From Candidatus Merdivicinus intestinigallinarum (GTDB lineage: Bacteria > Bacillota > Clostridia > Oscillospirales > Ruminococcaceae): a stretch of 64,000 nucleotides of DNA. The DNA lies in the NCBI GenBank assembly GCA_018713335.1, contig DVOW01000021.1, forward strand, positions 1 to 64,000, written 5' to 3'. The notes beneath the pieces are model-generated. The model did not search any database. It was not told where the DNA came from and saw only the letters and a program-made list of their open reading frames with translations. The translations under genes were made by a program, and so were the position numbers. Position 1 is the first letter of the stretch, and each line of letters starts with the position of its first letter. Positions 59,057-64,000 of this stretch are shown piece by piece.

Positions 59057-60301
59057 TCACTCCTTTTTGTGCGTGTTCCAATGCAGAGAGGGAAGTTTTT
59101 TCTTCTTTTTTTCCAAAATGGGATGGCCGGGCGGGGCGTAGTCCCCGGTCTCTGTGGGGAGCCCCTTTTGTTCCAAACGGCTGGTTACAAATTCCGAGAT
59201 CAGGGAATAAATCACGGCGAACAGGGGGACGCCGATGAACATCCCCACAACCCCCAGCAGGCTTCCGAAAACGGTGATGGCAAAAATCACCCAAAAGGCG
59301 GAAAGCCCTGTGGAATCCCCCAGGATTTTCGGGCCGATGACGTTGCCGTCCAGCTGCTGCAAAAGCAGGATAAAAATGGCGAACCAGAAAGCGGTTACCG
59401 GGTCCACAATCAGCAGGATGAGGATGGAGGGAATGGCCCCGAAAAAGGGGCCGAAGTAGGGGATGACGTTGGTGACGCCGACGATGACGCTGATGAGCAT
59501 GGCGTAAGGCCAGCGGAAAAGGGACATGAAAAACAGGCAGATGAGGAAGATGATGAAGGAATCCAGGATCTTTCCCACAATGAACCCGCTGAATACCTGG
59601 TGGCTTTTCCGGGTGATTTGGGTCAGGCGGTCTACCCGGGCTTTGGAAAAGAAGGCGCAGAAGATTTTGCGGACGTGGGCAAAGAAGCGCTCTTTATCCA
59701 AAAGCAGGTACAGGGAAACAATGAATCCCACAATGATGTTGATAATGCCGGTGGTGAAGCTCATGGTCCACTGGAAAAGCTGGGGCACCAGGGTGGTCAG
59801 GTTGGAGGCAAAGGTCTGCATCCAGGCTTCCGCCGTCCCCAGGATTTTGTCCACGGTCCCCTCCGGCAGGCTTGCCAGGTTGTATTTCTGCGCCAGGTTC
59901 GTTACCATGGGTTCCAGCTGGGCCAGCCAGGCCGGAATCTGCTGGGCCAGGCTTGCGATGCTCTGGGCGACCTGGGGGATGACGATGCTGAAAAAGACTG
60001 CCAGCAAAATGATAGCTGTGACATAGGCTCCCAGCGCCCCAAGCCTTCTGGCCCCTTTCCCGCTGATTTTCCCTTTCCCGGCTTTGAGGATCCAGCGTTC
60101 ATAGGCGTTTAGCAGGGGGCAGAGGATGTATGCGATGCTGAACCCCCAGATAAAGGGGCTTAAAACGGACAGGCAGTCCCCCAGAAAAGCGGCGATGGCC
60201 TCAATCCGCAGCAGGGCCGCCACGATGACGGCCACAATGGTGAGGACCAGGATGGAATAAGCGGCAATGGTGTTATATTTGGCGTTAAACTCAAATTTCA
60301 T
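59057..60301 (-). CDS. AI-2E-family (TqsA/PerM-like) transporter
   Basis: A 414-residue membrane protein with eight or so helices. The C-terminal NVIPYFGPFFGAIPSILILL and GNVIGPKILGDSTGLSAFWV stretches are family signatures, as is the long amphipathic middle part. Family members have been linked to AI-2 or sodium/proton exchange; the substrate cannot be told. It overlaps the sirtuin gene by 11 bases and ends with a charged KKKKKLPSLHWNTHKKE tail. Confidence 0.88.
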   Translation of the reverse strand: MKFEFNAKYNTIAAYSILVLTIVAVIVAALLRIEAIAAFLGDCLSVLSPFIWGFSIAYILCPLLNAYERWILKAGKGKISGKGARRLGALGAYVTAIILLAVFFSIVIPQVAQSIASLAQQIPAWLAQLEPMVTNLAQKYNLASLPEGTVDKILGTAEAWMQTFASNLTTLVPQLFQWTMSFTTGIINIIVGFIVSLYLLLDKERFFAHVRKIFCAFFSKARVDRLTQITRKSHQVFSGFIVGKILDSFIIFLICLFFMSLFRWPYAMLISVIVGVTNVIPYFGPFFGAIPSILILLIVDPVTAFWFAIFILLLQQLDGNVIGPKILGDSTGLSAFWVIFAITVFGSLLGVVGMFIGVPLFAVIYSLISEFVTSRLEQKGLPTETGDYAPPGHPILEKKKKKLPSLHWNTHKKE

Positions 60302-61049
60302 GGCCTGCCTCCCCGGGAGAAAGGAGGGAGCTTAAGGCTTCCCCAATGCTGCCGCGGATTAACAGATCCGCCTTTTGGTCGTAGGGGGTGGGGCTTTTGT
60401 TGATAAGGGCCAGCCGGCGCCCCCGGTAATACTGGAGAAGCCCTGCCGCCGGATAAACGGCTAAAGAAGTGCCGCCTACAATCAGCAGGTCCGCCTGGGA
60501 AATGGCCTCAATGGACTGGCGGAGGGTGTCCGCGTCCAGGGTTTCTTCATAAAGGACCACATCCGGCTTGATAATGCCGCCGCAGGAACAGCGGGGGATG
60601 CCTTCCGAATGGAGGATTTCCTCCATGGGATAAAACTTGCCGCAGCTCATGCAGCAGTTCCGCAGGACCGAGCCGTGGAGCTCCAAAACCCGCCTGCTGC
60701 CCGCCGCCTGGTGCAGGCCGTCGATATTCTGGGTGACAACCGCCGCCAGGATCCCCCGTTCCTCCAATTTGGCCAGGGCCACATGGGCCGGACCGGGCCT
60801 GGCTTCGGGGCAGAGCATTTTTTCCCGGTAAAACCGGTAAAATTCCTCGGGTTTCCGGTCAAAAAAGGTGCGGCTCAAAATGGTTTCCGGCGGATAAGCC
60901 CACTGCTGGCTGTAAAGGCCGTCCTGGCTGCGGAAGTCCGGGATGCCGCTTTCCGTGGAAACTCCGGCCCCGCCGAAAAAGACGATGCGGCGGCTTTCCG
61001 AAACCCACTGGGACAGGTTGCGGAGTTTTTCGTCCTGCGCTGCTTCCAT
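60291..61049 (-). CDS. cobB: NAD-dependent protein deacylase (sirtuin)
   Basis: A 252-residue Sir2-family enzyme that removes acyl groups from lysines using NAD. GGAGVSTESGIPDFR, TQNIDGLHQAAG, the catalytic histidine in ELHGS, and the zinc ligands CMSC and CSC are all present. It is encoded between exonuclease III and the AI-2E-type transporter, all in the same direction, with overlapping or nearly touching ends. The symbol follows bacterial usage for the family and has nothing to do with cobalamin here. Confidence 0.94.
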   Translation of the reverse strand: MEAAQDEKLRNLSQWVSESRRIVFFGGAGVSTESGIPDFRSQDGLYSQQWAYPPETILSRTFFDRKPEEFYRFYREKMLCPEARPGPAHVALAKLEERGILAAVVTQNIDGLHQAAGSRRVLELHGSVLRNCCMSCGKFYPMEEILHSEGIPRCSCGGIIKPDVVLYEETLDADTLRQSIEAISQADLLIVGGTSLAVYPAAGLLQYYRGRRLALINKSPTPYDQKADLLIRGSIGEALSSLLSPGEAGHEI

Positions 61050-61053
61050 GCCG

Positions 61054-61815
61054 TTACGCCTCCTCTTTCAAAACCAGCCCAACAGGGCAGTGGTCGCTGC
61101 CGAAAACGTCGGTTCGGATGAAGCTGTCCTGAATGCGGCCTTCCAGCTTATTGGATACGAGGAAATAGTCGATGCGCCACCCGGCGTTCTTTTCCCGGGC
61201 TTTGAAGCGGTAGGACCACCAGCTGTAAACGCCCTCCTTGTCCGGGTAAAGGTACCGGAAGCTGTCCAAGAACCCGGCGTCCAGCAGTTCCGTCATTTTT
61301 CCCCGTTCCTCATCGGTGAAACCAGCGTTGCGGCGGTTGGTCTTTGGGTTTTTCAGGTCGATTTCGCTGTGGGCCACATTCATGTCCCCGCAGACGATCA
61401 CCGGCTTTTGGGCGTCCAGCTTTACAAGGTATTCCCGGAAAGCGTCCTCCCATTCCATGCGGTAGGAAAGCCGGGCCAGTTCCTGCTGGGAATTGGGGGT
61501 GTAGACGTTGACTAAGAAAAATTCCGGATATTCCAGGGTAATGACCCGGCCCTCCGCGTCATGCTCCGGAAGCCCCAGGCCATATGCCACGGAAAGCGGT
61601 TCCGTCTTGGAAAAAACGGCGGTGCCGGAATAGCCCTTTTTCTCGGCGCAGTTCCAGTATTCCCAATAGCCCTCCGGCTGGAAATTGATCTGGTCCAATT
61701 GCAGCTTGGTTTCCTGCAAGCAGAAAATATCCGCGTCAGCAGCGGCAAAAAAATCGGCAAAGCCTTTGCCCATGCAGGCCCGCAGGCCGTTGACGTTCCA
61801 GGATATGAGTTTCAT
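61054..61815 (-). CDS. xth: Exodeoxyribonuclease III / AP endonuclease
   Basis: A 253-residue enzyme of base-excision DNA repair. Motifs in order: [46 protein letters not shown], and the catalytic GSDHCPV. Complete length. It is the first gene of the minus-strand xth-sirtuin-transporter-nitroreductase run. A TATACT-like box lies in the 193-bp divergent gap (61849-61854, minus strand). Confidence 0.95.
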   Translation of the reverse strand: MKLISWNVNGLRACMGKGFADFFAAADADIFCLQETKLQLDQINFQPEGYWEYWNCAEKKGYSGTAVFSKTEPLSVAYGLGLPEHDAEGRVITLEYPEFFLVNVYTPNSQQELARLSYRMEWEDAFREYLVKLDAQKPVIVCGDMNVAHSEIDLKNPKTNRRNAGFTDEERGKMTELLDAGFLDSFRYLYPDKEGVYSWWSYRFKAREKNAGWRIDYFLVSNKLEGRIQDSFIRTDVFGSDHCPVGLVLKEEA

Positions 61816-62008
61816 GGCGGTCCATCCTCTCTGGGTGTGATTACAATTTTAGTATACCACAAGCGGCGAAAAAAGTCATGAACAACAGGAAAATTTCCCG
61901 AAAAAACCGGACGCCGGGCCCTTGGCCGGTTGCGCGCAGGGGAAGGGATGTGGTACAATAATGATAACGGAAAATAAACTGTCCAAAATACATACGGAGG
62001 ATATTTTT

Positions 62009-63226
62009 ATGAAACAAGACCGCCCTTACCCTTTTGTCCATGTAACGCCCAAAGCGGAGCACAGCGTGGAAAAGGGGCACCCGTGGATCTATGATACCGA
62101 AATTCTAACGCCGCCGGACTGCGCTGACGGGGAGCTGGTGGACGTGTTCAGTGGCCGCCGCACCTACCTGGGGACAGGCTTTTACAACAGCCATTCCAAA
62201 ATCCGGGTGCGGCTCATTTCCCGCAACGCCAACGACCGCTTTGACGAGGCCTTCTGGGAACGCCGCCTGCGCCACGCCTGGGAATACCGGAAAACCGTCA
62301 TGGGGGAGGACGTCTCCTGCTGCCGCCTGGTGTTCGGCGAGGCCGACAGCTTTCCCGGCCTGACCATCGACCGCTTTTCCAACATTCTGGTGGCCCAGAC
62401 CCTTTGCTTGGGAATTGAGAAGGTGAAGCACCTGCTGTTCCCCCTGCTTGTGAAAATTTTGGAGGAGGACGGCCAGGAAATTGACGGCCTTTACGAGCGC
62501 AACGATGTGGCCATCCGGGAACTGGAGGGCATGGAGCAGGGGACTGGCTGGTTCCCGCTGCCGGGGAAAGAGCCGCCCGCGTCCGCCTGCACGGAAATTG
62601 TGGAAAACGGCATCCGGTACCTGGTGGATTGCGCCAACGGCCAGAAAACCGGCTTTTTCCTGGACCAGAAGTACAACCGCCAGGCGGTGGCCCGTTTGAG
62701 CAAGGGCCGCCGGGTGCTGGACTGCTTTACCCACACCGGCTCCTTCGGCCTCAACGCGGCCATGGGCGGAGCAGCCCACGTCCATTCAGTGGATATTTCC
62801 GAGGAGGCCGTCCGTATGGCGGAGGAAAACGCCCGCCGGAACGGTTTGGAGGGACGCATGAGCTTCGAGGCCGCCAATGTCTTTGACCTGCTGCCCACCA
62901 TCCCCAATAAAACCTACGATTTCATCATCCTGGACCCGCCCGCCTTTACCAAATCCCGCAAAACGGTGCAGAGCGCCATCCGGGGCTATAAGGAAATCAA
63001 TCTCCGGGCTATGAAGCTCCTGCCCTTGGGCGGTTATCTGGCCACCTGCTCCTGCTCCCACTTTATGACCGAGGAGCTGTTTGTGAAAATGCTCCAGGAC
63101 GCGGCCAAAGACGCCGGCGTCCGGCTCCGGCAGATCGAAGCCCGGCAGCAGGCTCCGGACCATCCCATCCTCTGGAATGTGCCGGAAACCAACTATTTAA
63201 AATTTTACCTGTTCCAGATTGTATAA
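62009..63226 (+). CDS. RlmI-type class I 23S rRNA cytosine methyltransferase
   Basis: A 405-residue SAM-dependent enzyme with an N-terminal PUA domain (HPWIYDTEI), a central EEHEA-like domain (LVFGEADSFPGLTIDR), and a Rossmann methylase with VLDCFTHTGSFGLNAAMGG in part and LDPPAFTKS. It resembles RlmI, which makes m5C1962 in 23S rRNA. I start at 62009 with CGGAGGAT upstream; a longer frame from 61922 lacks a site. A weak promoter (TTGCGC, 18 bp, TACAAT at 61957-61962) precedes it. Confidence 0.9.
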   Translation: MKQDRPYPFVHVTPKAEHSVEKGHPWIYDTEILTPPDCADGELVDVFSGRRTYLGTGFYNSHSKIRVRLISRNANDRFDEAFWERRLRHAWEYRKTVMGEDVSCCRLVFGEADSFPGLTIDRFSNILVAQTLCLGIEKVKHLLFPLLVKILEEDGQEIDGLYERNDVAIRELEGMEQGTGWFPLPGKEPPASACTEIVENGIRYLVDCANGQKTGFFLDQKYNRQAVARLSKGRRVLDCFTHTGSFGLNAAMGGAAHVHSVDISEEAVRMAEENARRNGLEGRMSFEAANVFDLLPTIPNKTYDFIILDPPAFTKSRKTVQSAIRGYKEINLRAMKLLPLGGYLATCSCSHFMTEELFVKMLQDAAKDAGVRLRQIEARQQAPDHPILWNVPETNYLKFYLFQIV

Positions 63227-63235
63227 TGATCGGAA

Positions 63236-63619
63236 TTATTTCTTTCCGTAAAATTTCTTTTCCTTTGGGATGACAACCTGATCGTAATGCTCGATTTTCT
63301 GGTTTAAGCGGTCCAGGGAGCTTTGCATATCCGCCATCCGTTCCAGGAGGCGTTCCCGCTGCTCCACCAGGATATTTTTCCGGGCCTCGGCTGTGGCGTC
63401 CCCTTCCCGGAAAAGGGTGACATATTCGATGAGGGCTTCGATCTGCACCCCGGCCTTCCGCATACAGAGCATCATCTCAATCCAGCGGCAGGACTCCTCA
63501 TCGTAATCCCGGATGCCGCTTTTGTTCCGGGGGACCGGGGGAAGAAGGCCGATGCGTTCGTAATAGCGGAGGGTATCGGCGCTGACGCCGTATTTTTTGC
63601 TGACTTCTGCAATGGTCAT
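63236..63619 (-). CDS. MerR-family transcription regulator (AdhR-like)
   Basis: A 127-residue regulator. The winged HTH is at the N-terminus (TIAEVSKKYGVSADTLRYYE, then GLLPPVPRNKSGIRDY), followed by a coiled coil (about 85-118). RKAGVQIEALIEYVTLFREG matches the AdhR-like branch that senses reactive carbonyls in other Firmicutes. No conserved cysteine pair for metals is seen. AAAGGAGCG lies upstream of the chosen ATG; an upstream ATG at 63661 would lie inside the promoter. It appears to control its own promoter. Confidence 0.88.
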   Translation of the reverse strand: MTIAEVSKKYGVSADTLRYYERIGLLPPVPRNKSGIRDYDEESCRWIEMMLCMRKAGVQIEALIEYVTLFREGDATAEARKNILVEQRERLLERMADMQSSLDRLNQKIEHYDQVVIPKEKKFYGKK

Positions 63620-63649
63620 ACAGATCGCTCCTTTCGTTTTTCTGATTCC

Positions 63650-63680
63650 AGTGTAACACATGGAGCATACTCCAGGTCAA
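63650..63680 (-). promoter_or_regulatory. MerR-type promoter with 19-bp spacer
   Basis: On the minus strand TTGACC (63680-63675) and TACACT (63655-63650) are 19 bp apart. The spacer contains the dyad TGGAG-TATG-CTCCA. This long spacer with a central dyad is the classic MerR operator-promoter. Confidence 0.85.
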
Positions 63681-63699
63681 GAGTTTTTGCGAAATAAAA

Positions 63700-63725
63700 G
63701 GACATCCCCAGTGGATGTCCTTTTT
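63700..63725. terminator. Terminator-like hairpin
   Basis: GGACATCC (63700-63707)/GGATGTCC (63713-63720) followed by TTTTT, upstream of the MerR promoter. Confidence 0.75.
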
Positions 63726-63770
63726 AGCTTTTCAAAACGATATAGAAATTACTTTGTAAAAGGGAAAAGA

Positions 63771-63982
63771 AAAGTTTTCGCCCGCCTTGTTTCATGTCGT
63801 GAACAAGTTCACGACGGGCGGCGGATTCCAAAGGCAGAGCCTTTGGGCGCACTTCGAAGAGTGCGAAATCCTACTTTTCGCGCCTCGGGCGCGAACTCTT
63901 AAACAAAAAGCGAGCCCGCAGGCTCGCCGCGGATGACCCCGCGCCGTGATTTTGCCTGCAAAATCACGGTTTAGAATTTTCT
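63771..63982 (+). repeat. Structured intergenic repeat, family 2, copy B
   Basis: Same order of hairpins as copy A (42697-42893): 63796-63815; 63828-63846 (loop CAGAG); 63848-63865; 63877-63895 (loop TCG); 63910-63927 (loop CGCA); 63944-63967. 63909-63944 is identical to 42818-42853. The first hairpin is a different one from that in copy A. No gene is seen from 63620 to the end of the window. Confidence 0.75.
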
Positions 63983-64000
63983 AAGTTTTATCCATTGTTC

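Overview
The window looks like chromosome from a GC-rich anaerobic Clostridia member, probably Oscillospiraceae/Ruminococcaceae and a gut glycan degrader. This rests on strong AGGAGG ribosome-binding sites, sigma-A-type promoters, many translationally coupled genes, an anaerobic (cobalt-early) cobalamin pathway, cytoplasmic host-glycan glycosidases, DUF1934-argS linkage, DUF3048 and CmpB-family proteins and a two-gene LysO exporter. Species cannot be named from sequence reading alone.

Layout. 1-0.3 kb: a short collagen-like gene on the minus strand. 0.4-17.1 kb: a long plus-strand tetrapyrrole block. It opens with a promoter, a cobalamin riboswitch and a terminator, then runs cbiM-N-Q-O (cobalt ECF transporter), cbiK, cbiL, cbiF, cbiG, cbiH, cbiD, a CPCC-cbiE-cbiT fusion, hemA, a precorrin-2 dehydrogenase, a hemC-cobA-hemD triple fusion, hemB and hemL. 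Together these make precorrin-2 from glutamyl-tRNA, oxidise it, insert cobalt and carry out most of the ring methylations and contraction. cbiJ, cbiC, cbiA, cbiP and the lower-loop genes are not here. 17.2-19.2 kb: tRNA-Pro(GGG), then a lower-GC drug-efflux-type MFS gene behind a leader peptide and a well-formed translational attenuator.

19.4-42.6 kb: glycan-use genes and regulators. A GH2 beta-mannosidase-like enzyme and two LplB/LplC-type permeases face a frameshifted AraC-type membrane sensor, a lipoprotein binding protein and a UroD/MtaA-family protein. Next come an ECF sigma/anti-sigma/lipoprotein operon, a LytTR regulator, a truncated choline-binding-repeat remnant, a GH29 fucosidase, a GH116 enzyme, a GH92 mannosidase, an AraC regulator that looks leaderless, and a second UroD/MtaA-family protein. 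The glycosidases lack signal peptides, which fits import of oligosaccharides followed by cytoplasmic trimming.

43-64 kb: mostly housekeeping. CmpB-family membrane protein, HD-GYP response regulator, LysO pair, a D,D-carboxypeptidase homologue that has lost all three active-site motifs, an HExxH protein, ddl, murI, DUF1934, argS, ychF, an orphan fused ABC-permease-like protein, DUF3048 lipoprotein, Gfo/Idh/MocA oxidoreductase, nitroreductase, AI-2E-family transporter, sirtuin, exonuclease III, RlmI-type methyltransferase and a MerR regulator with a 19-bp-spacer promoter.

The most notable things beyond ordinary genes are: the attenuator at 17.6-17.76 kb; two intergenic repeat families (42.7/63.8 kb and 6.85/52.9 kb) whose copies keep their hairpins by compensatory changes and share a 20-nt palindrome module; the inactive-looking carboxypeptidase; the CPCC-CbiET fusion; and the HxCx(n)C-bearing UroD-family proteins placed in sugar loci. 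No CRISPR array, rRNA, prophage or transposase was seen.
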